A stretch of 64,000 nt of DNA, taken from assembly GCA_029782355.1 (NCBI GenBank), contig JAKOUY010000002.1, positions 62,001-126,000 of the forward strand, read 5' to 3'. Both the position numbers and the translations under genes were made by a program. Below, piece by piece: positions 8,310 through 16,302 of the stretch. The notes under the pieces are model-generated. The model was not told the DNA's origin. It saw only the letters and a list, made by a program, of their open reading frames with translations, and ran no database searches. The stretch is from Actinomycetes bacterium. GTDB lineage: Bacteria; Actinomycetota; Acidimicrobiia; Acidimicrobiales; Ilumatobacteraceae. The first letter of the stretch is position 1; every line of letters begins with the position of its first letter.

Positions 8310-9014
8310 GTGAACAGCAGACTGACCACGATCCTGACGCTGAGCGGCGTCCTGGTCGCCGGAACCGCTGCCGCGGCCGTCAACAGCAACATCCTGTCCA
8401 ACCGCAGCCCGCTGTCCACCCCGTCCGCGGCCGCTGGGGCCAGCACGGCGAGGTCGGCCAGCGCGTCGCGGCCGTCGGCGGGCACCACCGACGACGCCGC
8501 CACCGACGTCACCGAGGCCAGCGAGGCCACCGAGCCCAGCTCGACCGACGTCACCGAGGTCGACCCCACCGAACCGACGGATCCGCACGTCGAGCACGAG
8601 GTGACCTACGAGGTCGGCGACGCCGGCTCGATCCGCCTGCACAGCGACGGCGAGGAGCTCTCCATCGTCAGCGCCATGCCGGCACCCGGCTGGACGATCG
8701 CCTCGACCAGCGCCGAGGACGAGCGGATCACCGTGGTGCTCAACGCCCCGCTCGCCAGTGTGACCTTCACCGCCAGCATGGTGCACGGCGTGGTCGTCAC
8801 CTCCGTCGAGTCCACCCCACTGAGCCTGACCCCGAACGCCGAAGTCCCGTCCGGCGCCGACGGCTCCTCGTCGGGTGACGCGCCGTCCCCCTCGCCCAGC
8901 TCCTCCACGCCCACGGTCACCCGGCCGCGACGCACCACGCCGCGCACCACCGCCCACGTCGAGGATCACGAGGACGACCACGCCAGCGAGACGACCGAGT
9001 CCCATGACGACTGA
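8310..9014 (+). CDS. Exported acidic protein with a conserved beta-domain
   Basis: A 234-residue protein starting at GTG 8310, with AAGGAG at 8298-8303 as ribosome binding site. Residues 1-30 look like a signal peptide or anchor (LTTILTLSGVLVAGTAAAA). A Ser/Thr/Glu-rich linker follows, then a compact beta-rich domain at about 92-175 (YEVGDAGSIRLHSDGEE, then MPAPGW). The tail is Ser/Thr/Pro-rich and ends in a His/Asp/Glu cluster (VEDHEDDHASETTESHDD) that could bind metal. I recall the VGDAG...PGW pattern in other actinobacterial exported proteins, but no function is established. It is the first gene of a plus-strand cluster with ApbE and a ferric-reductase-like protein, and its stop overlaps the next start. 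Confidence 0.7.
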   Translation: MNSRLTTILTLSGVLVAGTAAAAVNSNILSNRSPLSTPSAAAGASTARSASASRPSAGTTDDAATDVTEASEATEPSSTDVTEVDPTEPTDPHVEHEVTYEVGDAGSIRLHSDGEELSIVSAMPAPGWTIASTSAEDERITVVLNAPLASVTFTASMVHGVVVTSVESTPLSLTPNAEVPSGADGSSSGDAPSPSPSSSTPTVTRPRRTTPRTTAHVEDHEDDHASETTESHDD

Positions 9015-9465
9015 CCCGACTCCGATGCGGCCGCGCTCCCGGCGCCAGGCCACGGTGACCAAGGCCGTGTCCGCCAGCCTGAGCACCTCGGTGGCCCTCG
9101 CCCTGGTGGCCGTGCTGGCCGATGCCGCCCAGTCGAAGACGCCGTCGGCGTCGGCCGTCCCGGTCCCGGCCACGGCACCGGCCGAGGTCGACCAGCCCGA
9201 CGACACCCAGCCGGCGCCGCTCACCCTCGGCGAGCTCACCGCCGGGTTGGAACCGCCCGAGATCATCCGCCTGGAGATCCCCGGCATTCCCACCGCCACC
9301 CCGGCGGCCGCACCCACCACCCGGGCCGCCACCAAGCCGGTGCGCAGCGCCCGCTCGTCCACCACCACCCGGCGCGCCGCCACGCCGAAGTCCACCCGGA
9401 CGCGGTCCCGCACCGCCCCGGCCCCCGCACCGGCACCGGCGCCCACCAAGCAGTCCGGACACTGA
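9004..9465 (+). CDS. Small exported Pro/Ala/Thr-rich protein
   Basis: A 153-residue protein whose ATG at 9004-9006 lies inside the end of the preceding gene (overlap of 11 bases). It has a basic N-terminus (RPRSRRQ), one hydrophobic segment at about residues 25-45, then a low-complexity region rich in Pro, Ala, Thr and Arg ending in Ala-Pro repeats. Probably anchored outside the membrane. No domain is recognised. The tight overlap with the exported protein before it and the 2-base gap to the ApbE gene argue that it is real. It contains no clear flavinylation motif. Confidence 0.55.
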   Translation: MTTDPTPMRPRSRRQATVTKAVSASLSTSVALALVAVLADAAQSKTPSASAVPVPATAPAEVDQPDDTQPAPLTLGELTAGLEPPEIIRLEIPGIPTATPAAAPTTRAATKPVRSARSSTTTRRAATPKSTRTRSRTAPAPAPAPAPTKQSGH

Positions 9466-9467
9466 CA

Positions 9468-10433
9468 ATGCCCACCACGCTGCACCGCGGCTCCTGGCGC
9501 GCCATGGGGTGCTCCGTCGTGGTCGAGATCGCCACGGCGGGTGGGCGGGCACTGGCCGGCCAGCTGCTCTCCGACGCCCGGCGGACGATCGCCCGGCTCG
9601 AGCAGCGCTGGAGCCGGTTCCGGGAGGACAGCGACATCTGCCGGTTGAACCGCGCCGGCGGGGTCCCGACCGAGGTCGACCCGGCGACGATCACCCTGCT
9701 GGAGGCCATGGTCGCCGGTGTCGCCGCCACGGCCGGGGCCTTCGACCCGACACTGCTGGCGCCGCTGGTCGGGTTGGGCTACCAGACCTCGTGGGAGGCC
9801 GGACGGACCGTCGACGTGGTGCCGCCCACCGCCCCGGTCCGGCGCGGCACGGTCGAGGGGATCGCCGTCCATCGCCGTGGCTCGGTGGTCCAGCTCCCAC
9901 CGGACACCACGCTGGACGCCGGCGGCATCGGCAAGGGTCTCGCCGCCGACCTCGCCGCCGACCGCCTCGTGCGCCACGGCGCGTCCACGGCGCTGGTCTC
10001 CATCGGCGGGGACCTCAAGATCGCCGGCCAACCGTTGCCCGCCGGTTGGCCGGTGAACATCGTCCACCCCACCCACGACGAGCCGATCGCCCAGGTCGCG
10101 ATCGGCTCGGGTGGGGTGGCGACCTCGGGCACCACCCTGCGGCGATGGACGACGACGGACGGCAGCGAACACCATCACCTGCTCGACCCGCTCACCACCC
10201 GCCCGGTTGCCGGTGGTCGTCGGGCCGTCATCCAGGCCACGGCCGTCGCCGGTACGGCCGCGTGGGCCGAGGTCTTCGCCACCATGCTGGTGGTCCGCGG
10301 TGAGCCGGCGCTGGCCGACCTCGAACGCCACGGCATCGGCGGCCTGGTGGTTCGTGGCGACGACGAGGTGCTGACCAACGACGCCTGGGCGACCTTCGCC
10401 GCCGGGCATCATCCGGCGCGGAGCGGGGCGTGA
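9468..10433 (+). CDS. apbE: FAD:protein FMN transferase (ApbE family)
   Basis: A 321-residue protein. ApbE transfers FMN from FAD to a Ser/Thr of an acceptor protein, using Mg2+. The N-terminal WRAMGCSVVVEI, the central LDAGGIGKGLAADLAADRL with its metal/FAD loop, and the C-terminal VATSGTTLRR followed by HHLLDPLTTRPV are all characteristic. Length is typical for a family member without a long leader. No lipobox is seen, so this copy may act in the cytoplasm or at the inner face. Its stop overlaps the GTG of the ferric-reductase-like gene by four bases (GTGA). The usual acceptor with an FMN-binding domain is not in this cluster, which is unusual. Confidence 0.9.
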   Translation: MPTTLHRGSWRAMGCSVVVEIATAGGRALAGQLLSDARRTIARLEQRWSRFREDSDICRLNRAGGVPTEVDPATITLLEAMVAGVAATAGAFDPTLLAPLVGLGYQTSWEAGRTVDVVPPTAPVRRGTVEGIAVHRRGSVVQLPPDTTLDAGGIGKGLAADLAADRLVRHGASTALVSIGGDLKIAGQPLPAGWPVNIVHPTHDEPIAQVAIGSGGVATSGTTLRRWTTTDGSEHHHLLDPLTTRPVAGGRRAVIQATAVAGTAAWAEVFATMLVVRGEPALADLERHGIGGLVVRGDDEVLTNDAWATFAAGHHPARSGA

Positions 10434-11092
10434 CCGCCACGCTGGCGGCGATCAGCCCGCAGTTCTGGTGGTTCGTGTCCCGGGCGACCGGGATGGTGGC
10501 CACCGCCGTGCTGGTCCTCAGCCTGTTCTGGGGCGTGCTGCTGGCCACCCGCGCCCTGCGGACCATCGACCGTCCGGCCTGGCTGCTGGCCGTGCACCGG
10601 TGGTTCAGCGCCCTGGCCTGCATCGGCATCGCCATCCATCTGCTGGCGCTGGTGGCCGACAACTACACCCACTTCGCCTGGAAGGAGATCCTGGTCCCCG
10701 GCGGCTCGTCGTGGAAGACCACGCCGGTGGCCCTCGGGGTCGTCGCCTTCTACCTGGTGCTCGCCGTCCAGCTGACCTCGCTGGTGATGCGCCGGCTGCC
10801 CCGGCGCCTGTGGCGAGCCGTCCACCTCACCAGCTACGCCGCCGTCTGGCTGGGCGTGGTCCACGGCTCCCTGGCCGGGACCGACGCCAGCAACCGGGTG
10901 TACCGGATCGTCGCCCTGGCGTTCATCGTCCTCGCCGTCGCCGCCGCCGTCGTGCGTGCGGTCATGGGGACGACGCGCAGCCAGCGGGCCGCCGCCTCCC
11001 GCTCGCCCGCCCGGGCTGGCGCGGACGGACCCGGTCGCACCGCCGCGGGCGGGGCGGCCGAGCGGCGCACTCCGGTGGCCTCCGGGCGGTGA
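10430..11092 (+). CDS. Ferric reductase-like transmembrane protein
   Basis: A 220-residue membrane protein with about five to six helices. Paired histidines suitable for heme ligation occur in HRWFSALACIGIAIH (helix 2-3) and in HLTSYAAVWLGVVH (helix 4-5). This is the ferric_reduct-like / MsrQ-like cytochrome fold that moves electrons across the membrane. The C-terminus is a basic, Ala/Arg-rich cytoplasmic tail. The GTG start overlaps the ApbE stop, so the two are coupled. Linkage of ApbE with a membrane heme protein suggests a flavin/heme electron-transfer route to the outside. The terminal acceptor is unknown. Confidence 0.8.
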   Translation: MTATLAAISPQFWWFVSRATGMVATAVLVLSLFWGVLLATRALRTIDRPAWLLAVHRWFSALACIGIAIHLLALVADNYTHFAWKEILVPGGSSWKTTPVALGVVAFYLVLAVQLTSLVMRRLPRRLWRAVHLTSYAAVWLGVVHGSLAGTDASNRVYRIVALAFIVLAVAAAVVRAVMGTTRSQRAAASRSPARAGADGPGRTAAGGAAERRTPVASGR

Positions 11093-11130
11093 CTGGTCGG
11101 TTCTCGGGCTGACCGGCCACAATGGCGGTC

Positions 11131-11676
11131 ATGTCGGTGGAGGCGATGCAGCGATTCACCGCCCTGCTGGCCCTGATCGCCGGCGGCGCGGCGGTGCTGC
11201 TGACCGTGCTGCGCGCCGTGCCGGCCGATCCCGTCCGCCGGGTGGTGGGCGCGGTGGGTCAGGTGCGCGTCTGGCTGGCCTGGGTCGTCGCCGCCTGTTG
11301 CGTCGCCGGAAGCTTGTACTTCAGCGAGCACGTCGGCTACGTGCCCTGCCGGCTGTGCTGGTACCAGCGGGTGGCGATGTTCCCGCTGGCCGTCGTCCTC
11401 CTGGTCGGGGCGCTGCGCCGTGACCGAGCCATCCGGTGGTCGGCCGTGCCGCTCGCGGCCATCGGGCTGGCCATCAGCTCCTGGCACCAGCTGGTCGAGT
11501 GGAACCCTCAGCTGGAGTCGTCGGCGTGCCGGCTCGACGTGCCCTGCAGCGTCCCGTACTTCCGTGCCTTCGGCTTCGTGTCGATGTCGTTGATGGCCCT
11601 GTGCGGGTTCGCCGCGATCATCGCCCTGCTGACCCTGTCCGATCCGTCCCCGCTGCCCGAGGAGCCCATCTCATGA
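11131..11676 (+). CDS. DsbB/BdbC-type disulfide oxidoreductase
   Basis: A 181-residue membrane protein with four to five helices. The quinone-proximal CRLC motif (VPCRLCWYQR) and the second cysteine pair in the loop SACRLDVPCS are the hallmarks of DsbB, which reoxidises a periplasmic thiol oxidase and passes electrons to quinone. An in-frame ATG at 11122 also exists, but it lies inside a CACAAT hexamer (11118-11123). The ATG at 11131 is 7 bases after that hexamer and fits the leaderless pattern of this window. Its TGA overlaps the ATG of the downstream CPHC protein (ATGA), so the pair is coupled. Confidence 0.88.
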   Translation: MSVEAMQRFTALLALIAGGAAVLLTVLRAVPADPVRRVVGAVGQVRVWLAWVVAACCVAGSLYFSEHVGYVPCRLCWYQRVAMFPLAVVLLVGALRRDRAIRWSAVPLAAIGLAISSWHQLVEWNPQLESSACRLDVPCSVPYFRAFGFVSMSLMALCGFAAIIALLTLSDPSPLPEEPIS

Positions 11677-12395
11677 ATCGCCGGCCGTCGTCCGCTGCCG
11701 CCCCGCCATCCCCCGCCCGCCGCGGCCGCAGCTGGTGGCTGTGGATCGGCCTGGCCGCCGTCGTCGCCGTGGCCGCCGTCGTCGCCGTTGTGCTGTCGGG
11801 CACGGACAGCACCCCCGCCCCCTCCACACAGCCGGCGACCTCGACGCCCGGGTCGGGGCCGGCCCGGCCGGCGGCAGCCGAGAACCAGGCGGTCGCCGTC
11901 ACCGGCACCGCCCTGGCCACGGTGGACTTCGACAAGCTGGCGTCGGTGTTCGACGACCCGGCCATCGGCAAGCCGGCGCCGAAGCTGGTCGGGGCGTCCT
12001 TCGACGGCTCCCCGATCGTCGTCGACCCGGCCAAGGGCCCGATGATGCTGGTGTTCCTGGCCCACTGGTGCCCGCACTGCAACCGGGAGATCCCCGTCCT
12101 CGAGCAGTGGAAGAGCGCCGGGCTGATGCCCGCCGGGCTGCAGGTCATCGGGGTGTCCACTGCCGTGGCCAGCGACCGGCCCAACTACCCACCCTCGAAG
12201 TGGATCCAGGACACGTCGTTCCCGTGGCCGGTGATGGCCGACAGCGCCAAGCAGGACGCCGCTGCGGCCTACGGGCTCCCCGGGTTCCCCTTCCTGGTGG
12301 TGGTCGGGCCCGACGGGCTGGTCAAGGTGCGCCACTCCGGGGAGATCTCCGCCGCCGACCTGACCGCCCTGCTGAACCGGGCACTGAGCGCCTGA
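11673..12395 (+). CDS. Membrane-anchored thioredoxin-like oxidase with CPHC centre
   Basis: A 240-residue protein. An N-terminal basic stretch is followed by one membrane segment (SWWLWIGLAAVVAVAAVVAVV, about residues 22-43), a Thr/Pro/Ala linker, then a TlpA/redoxin domain from about 85. The active site HWCPHCNREIP has the CPHC dipeptide typical of DsbA, an oxidising sequence. A cis-Pro loop is seen as LPGFPFLVVV. Coupling to the DsbB-like gene makes a DsbA/DsbB-style oxidative folding pair very likely, working on exported proteins. The overall fold resembles TlpA more than classical DsbA. Confidence 0.87.
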   Translation: MNRRPSSAAAPPSPARRGRSWWLWIGLAAVVAVAAVVAVVLSGTDSTPAPSTQPATSTPGSGPARPAAAENQAVAVTGTALATVDFDKLASVFDDPAIGKPAPKLVGASFDGSPIVVDPAKGPMMLVFLAHWCPHCNREIPVLEQWKSAGLMPAGLQVIGVSTAVASDRPNYPPSKWIQDTSFPWPVMADSAKQDAAAAYGLPGFPFLVVVGPDGLVKVRHSGEISAADLTALLNRALSA

Positions 12396-12402
12396 CGGCG
12401 GG

Positions 12403-13686
12403 TCAGGCCAGGGCTGCCGGCTCGGCGGCCGCGGCCACGGCGCGAGCCCGGCGCTGCTGGGCGATCACCGCGGCCACGACGGCCGCCGCCAGCACGGCGA
12501 CGACGCCCAGGGTGGTGGCCAGGTGTGGGCGGTGCGGCTCGCCGCCGGGATTGGCCAGGCCGATCCCCATGCTGCGGTTCTTGTCGTCCATCAACGCCGT
12601 GAGCCACAGGACCGCGCCGACGCTGACCCCACCCAGCGCCGCACCCAGTCCCCATCGGCGGGCATTGAGGAATCCGGACAGGCCGGCGAAGGCCAGCAGG
12701 GCCAGCATCGCCAGCTTGCACACCACCGAGGCCACCGGGGAGAAGTCGGTGGAGAAGTTGTCGGCGAACTTCTGGCCGTGCTGGGGGATCAGCGGGCCGA
12801 GCGCCATGCCCAGCGTGCCGACCACGCCGAGCAGCGTGGTGATCGGGTTCACCCGGGCCAAGCCGTCCTGCCCGGACCCCGGCAGGGCCAGCACGAACAG
12901 CAGCAGACCGAGCGCCCCGACCCCGGCGAGCAGGAAGAAGCCGACGTCGTAGGTCTTGGTGAACCGCTGGGCCTGCTGGGCGATCGCCGTCCGTTCCTGG
13001 AAGTCGAGGGTGGCGAGGATGAAGCTGATGTTCAGCACCGACCACCCCGCCGCGGCCAGGCCCAGGCCACCGGCCAGCCCGGTGCCGAAGCGCTTGTAGC
13101 CGGCTCCCAGCGCCGCCGCCACCACGGCGAGGACGGCGATCACGACCGCCACGGTGAGGTTGTTGCGCGAGATCTCGTTGAGCTTCACCGCCGGGCCGAC
13201 CCCGTCGGCCTTCCCGGCGAAGACCTTGACCGTGGTGGCGGCGACGGCGCCGGCGCCGAGCAGCACCGTGGCGACCGCCAACGGCGTCACCCGGCGGCCC
13301 TCGTCGACCACGTACTGGTGCGGGTAGGCGTAGGCGTACGGGTCGTAGACCACCGGCGACTGGGCGGTGGTCGGGGCGTTCTGCGCCGACCAGTGCTGGT
13401 CGTAGGGCTGCTGGGCGTAGTAGGCCTGCTGGGCCGGATACCCGCCCTGGCCGTAGTCCGGTTGGGCCGGGTACTGCGGCGGGGCGCCAGCGCTGGGCGC
13501 GGCGTACTCGGACGGCTGCTGCCAGGTGGGGGGCGCCATCGGCGACTGCTCGACCACCTGCCACTGACCGGAGTCCGCCGGCGGCGGCGACAGCTGGGTG
13601 GTGGCCGGGGCGGCGAGCGGGGTGCCGCACGATGCGCAGAACCGGTTCTCGGGCTGGACCGGGGCACCGCACACGGAACAGAACAC
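12403..13686 (-). CDS. Zinc-ribbon multi-pass membrane protein
   Basis: A 427-residue protein. The N-terminus is a double-CxxC zinc ribbon (FCSVCGAPV, then FCASCGTPL). A Gln/Tyr/Pro-rich region of about 110 residues follows, then roughly eight to nine hydrophobic segments up to residue 415. The start is taken as GTG at 13684-13686 because it sits just before FCSVCG and has GGGGGAG 5 bases upstream; an ATG 24 bases further upstream lacks this. Proteins of this zinc_ribbon-plus-membrane layout are common in actinobacteria and mostly unstudied. Convergent with the thioredoxin-like gene and divergent from gluQ. No function is assigned. Confidence 0.75.
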   Translation of the reverse strand: MFCSVCGAPVQPENRFCASCGTPLAAPATTQLSPPPADSGQWQVVEQSPMAPPTWQQPSEYAAPSAGAPPQYPAQPDYGQGGYPAQQAYYAQQPYDQHWSAQNAPTTAQSPVVYDPYAYAYPHQYVVDEGRRVTPLAVATVLLGAGAVAATTVKVFAGKADGVGPAVKLNEISRNNLTVAVVIAVLAVVAAALGAGYKRFGTGLAGGLGLAAAGWSVLNISFILATLDFQERTAIAQQAQRFTKTYDVGFFLLAGVGALGLLLFVLALPGSGQDGLARVNPITTLLGVVGTLGMALGPLIPQHGQKFADNFSTDFSPVASVVCKLAMLALLAFAGLSGFLNARRWGLGAALGGVSVGAVLWLTALMDDKNRSMGIGLANPGGEPHRPHLATTLGVVAVLAAAVVAAVIAQQRRARAVAAAAEPAALA

Positions 13687-13737
13687 GTCACTCCCCCATC
13701 TCGTCGACACCGGCTACGGGCGGAATACTAGGCGAGG

Positions 13738-14697
13738 GTGATCATGACCGGGACCTCGCCAGCGCATCCGTCGTTCGGGCGATTCGCCCCCTCGTCGACG
13801 GGTCCCCTGCATCTCGGCAACCTGCGCACGGCGCTGGCCTCGTGGCTCCTGGCCACCACCTCGGGCCGCAGCTGGCTGGTCCGGATGGAGGATCTCGATC
13901 GAGTGACGTCGTCGGCCGAGCGGGCGGCCCACCAGCTGGCCGACCTGGCCGCCCTCGGCCTGCATTCCGACCTGGCCGTCGTCGCCCAGTCGGCGCGGTT
14001 CGACCGCTATCGCGCCGCGATCGGCGAGCTCGACCGGCGCGGCCTGGTGTACGAGTGCTTCTGCACCCGAGCCGAGATCCGCCAGGCCGCCAGCGCCCCG
14101 CACGGCGCGCCGGCCCGCTATCCGGGAACGTGCCGCCGGCTCGACGCCGGCCAGCGGGCGGCGCGGCGTGCCGTCGGGCGCCCGGCCGCGCTGCGCCTGC
14201 GCGCCGGCTCCGACGCCGTGACGGTGTCCGATCGGCGGTGCGGCACCCTCCACGAGGTTCCCGACGACATCGTCCTGCAGCGCAACGACGGCGTGCCCGC
14301 CTACCACCTGGCGGTCGTCGTCGACGACGCCGAGCAGGGCGTGACCCAGGTGGTCCGCGGCGACGATCTGTGGCCGTCGACCCCCTCGCAGGTCCATCTG
14401 CAGGGGCTGCTCGGCCTGCCCACCCCGGAGTACGTGCACCTCCCCCTGGCGGTCGGCGCCGACGGCACCCGGCTGGCCAAGCGGCACGGATCCGTGACCC
14501 TCGGCGAGCTCGCCGACCACGGCTGGAGCGCCCGCCAGGTGCTCGCCATGCTGGCCCGCAGCCTGGGGATCGGCGCGGCCGGCGACGGCGAACGGACGGG
14601 CCCCGTCGAGCGGGCCGATCTGGTCGAGCTGGCGGCCCGCTTCGACCTCGACGCGGTCCCCGGCGGTCCGTGGGTCGTTCCCCGGGACGGGCGCTGA
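13738..14697 (+). CDS. gluQ: Glutamyl-Q tRNA(Asp) synthetase
   Basis: A 319-residue truncated GluRS paralogue that attaches glutamate to queuosine 34 of tRNA-Asp. The HIGH-like motif is in PSSTGPLHLGNLRTAL (about residue 20). A zinc site is formed by CFCTR with a distal Cys in YPGTCRRL. The KMSKS-equivalent appears as LAKRHGS (about residue 245). The anticodon-binding domain of full GluRS is absent, as expected. The GTG at 13738 lies 8 bases after AATACT and fits a leaderless start; an ATG two codons later (13744) is the alternative. Its presence predicts queuosine-modified tRNA. Confidence 0.87.
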   Translation: MIMTGTSPAHPSFGRFAPSSTGPLHLGNLRTALASWLLATTSGRSWLVRMEDLDRVTSSAERAAHQLADLAALGLHSDLAVVAQSARFDRYRAAIGELDRRGLVYECFCTRAEIRQAASAPHGAPARYPGTCRRLDAGQRAARRAVGRPAALRLRAGSDAVTVSDRRCGTLHEVPDDIVLQRNDGVPAYHLAVVVDDAEQGVTQVVRGDDLWPSTPSQVHLQGLLGLPTPEYVHLPLAVGADGTRLAKRHGSVTLGELADHGWSARQVLAMLARSLGIGAAGDGERTGPVERADLVELAARFDLDAVPGGPWVVPRDGR

Positions 14698-14717
14698 TCT
14701 CTGCCACCATCGTGGCG

Positions 14718-15308
14718 ATGACCACGCCCACCGACGACCTGACCCGCATCCTCGGCTACGTCGACGCCGCGGACCACGACGGTGACGAGCTCACCGAGCT
14801 GGCGGCCGACGTCTACACCACCCCGTTCTGGACCGCCCCGTTCTGTGCCACGGTGATCCGCGCCGCCGAGGCCACGGGCGCCTTCGCCGCCCACCCGGAC
14901 GATCCGGTCCCCGGCCACGAGGTCTCCCTGGCGGTGATCTCGCCGCGGCTGTTCGACGCCGTCCAGGACGACGTCGGTCGGCGGCTGTGGCCTCGGCTGC
15001 GCCGGGTGTGGCCCTACGTCGACTACCACGGCCTGCGTGATGCCTTCGTCATCACCTACCGTCCGGGTGGCCAGGACGCGCTGCGGATCCACCACGACGT
15101 CGCCCAGGTGTCGATCTCGATCCGGCTCAACGACGACTACACCGGGGCCGAGCTGGAGTTCCCCCGCCAGGGGGTCTCCAACGCCGGCGTGGCGGTGGGC
15201 CGAGCGCTGATCTGGCCGTCGCTGGTCACCCATCCGCACCGGTCGGCGCCGATCACCTCCGGGGTCAAGTACTCCTTGACGATCTGGTGCGAGGTGCCAA
15301 GCTTCTGA
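14718..15308 (+). CDS. 2-oxoglutarate/Fe(II)-dependent oxygenase
   Basis: A 196-residue protein with a prolyl-4-hydroxylase-like double-stranded beta-helix. The iron ligands are visible as HxD in LRIHHDVAQVSISIRLN and a distal His in SLVTHPHRSAPITSG, followed by KYSLTIW with a basic 2OG-anchoring position nearby (THPHRS). No signal peptide. ATG 14718 follows a weak CACCAT hexamer by 7 bases. It sits 20 bases after gluQ and may be cotranscribed. The substrate is unknown; hydroxylation of a protein or small molecule is possible. Confidence 0.8.
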   Translation: MTTPTDDLTRILGYVDAADHDGDELTELAADVYTTPFWTAPFCATVIRAAEATGAFAAHPDDPVPGHEVSLAVISPRLFDAVQDDVGRRLWPRLRRVWPYVDYHGLRDAFVITYRPGGQDALRIHHDVAQVSISIRLNDDYTGAELEFPRQGVSNAGVAVGRALIWPSLVTHPHRSAPITSGVKYSLTIWCEVPSF

Positions 15309-15321
15309 CACGCCCGCCCAG

Positions 15322-15384
15322 TAGCCTGTCGTGCTGCGTGCAACCCCCCTGCACGTCGGGCATTCCGGAGCGTCCTCTCGGACG
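15322..15384 (+). promoter_or_regulatory. Promoter -10 and structured 5' leader of the L,D-transpeptidase gene
   Basis: TAGCCT at 15322-15327 is a plausible -10, leaving a leader of about 90 bases. Within it CGTGCA (15337-15342) pairs with TGCACG (15350-15355) around a C-rich loop, and CGTCC (15371-15375) pairs with GGACG (15380-15384). Unlike most genes here, this one appears to have a real leader and a ribosome binding site. Confidence 0.35.
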
Positions 15385-15425
15385 TCCCCGGCGAGCAGCA
15401 GCACGCGACGCTGCAGAGAGGTCAG

Positions 15426-16286
15426 GTGACGGGTCAGGTGAGCGGTCAGGCGACACGGATCACCCGTCGAGGCATCGGCCTCGTCCTGGGCGCCGGCCTG
15501 GTGATGGTGGCGCCCGCCCTGGCCGTGGCCGCGCCGAGTGTCACCCCCGCGGGCGCCTCCGTCGGTGCCGCCCGCCCGGCCGCCGACTCGGCCAACGCCC
15601 CCGGTGACCTGCCCATCGCTCCGCTCCCGTCGCGCATCGAGACGGTGCCGAAGGTCGACACCCCGCTGCCCGCCATCGGGACCCGGTCCGGCGGCTTCAC
15701 CAAGGTCGTCCAGATGCGCCTGGCGCAGCTCGGGTTCTGGAACGACCTGAGCGGGCGCTACGACTTGTCCACCACCCAGGCCGTGCTGGCCTTCCAGAAG
15801 TACATGGGCCTGACCCGCACCGGCTCGGTCGATGCCGAGACGGCCAACTGGTTGACGACCTTCACCGAGCGGGCCCGCGGCGAATCCAACTACGGGGACC
15901 TGGTGGAGATCGATCTCGACCGCCAGCTGCTGTTCATCGTCAAGGACGGCCGAACGGTCTGGGTGTTCAACACCTCCACCGGCAGCGGCAAGCACTACAA
16001 GGCGACGAACAAGAACGACCCGACCAAGACCGAGGAGGGCGACGCCATCACCCCCAAGGGTCTGTTCCGGGTCGACCGCCAGCGCCCCGACGGCTGGTGG
16101 GACGGCGATCTCGGCAAGATCTACCGGCCGAAGTACTTCGTCGGTGGCATCGCCATCCACGGCATGACCAGCGTGCCCGGATACCCGGCGTCGCACGGCT
16201 GCGTCCGCCTGGCGATCCCGTCGATGGACTTCGTCTGGAGCCAGGACCTCGTGCCGCTCGGCACGCCGGTCTGGGTCCACGGCTGA
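15426..16286 (+). CDS. Exported L,D-transpeptidase with peptidoglycan-binding domain
   Basis: A 286-residue protein. An N-terminal signal-like segment (GIGLVLGAGLVMVAPALAVAA, residues about 15-36) precedes a PG_binding_1 domain (VVQMRLAQLGFWND through AVLAFQKYMGL, about 95-145). A YkuD catalytic domain occupies about 160-286, with HGMTSVPGYPASHGCVRL carrying the catalytic Cys and conserved His. It makes 3-3 cross-links in peptidoglycan or anchors proteins to it. The GTG start has AGAGG upstream. The 117-base leader holds a TAGCCT hexamer and two small hairpins. Confidence 0.92.
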   Translation: MTGQVSGQATRITRRGIGLVLGAGLVMVAPALAVAAPSVTPAGASVGAARPAADSANAPGDLPIAPLPSRIETVPKVDTPLPAIGTRSGGFTKVVQMRLAQLGFWNDLSGRYDLSTTQAVLAFQKYMGLTRTGSVDAETANWLTTFTERARGESNYGDLVEIDLDRQLLFIVKDGRTVWVFNTSTGSGKHYKATNKNDPTKTEEGDAITPKGLFRVDRQRPDGWWDGDLGKIYRPKYFVGGIAIHGMTSVPGYPASHGCVRLAIPSMDFVWSQDLVPLGTPVWVHG

Positions 16287-16302
16287 CGTCAGCCGGACGT
16301 CA
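16281..16302. terminator. Palindrome across the two convergent stop codons
   Basis: GGCTGACGTCAGCC (16281-16294) is a perfect 14-base palindrome. TGACGTC (16284-16290) also pairs with GACGTCA (16296-16302). The TGA codons of the L,D-transpeptidase gene (plus) and the Rieske-fusion gene (minus) lie in the arms. There is no T-tract, so a terminator role is possible but not proven. Confidence 0.4.

Noticed and set aside
8160-10412. A 977-codon minus-strand open frame ending in the response regulator
   Set aside because: Only the last 226 codons encode the regulator. The upstream part is antisense to ApbE and the exported-protein genes and is open only because of high GC.
15309-15425. ydaO-type c-di-AMP riboswitch before the cell-wall L,D-transpeptidase gene
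   Set aside because: Cell-wall genes of actinobacteria often carry one, but the conserved ydaO core is not visible; only two short hairpins are present.
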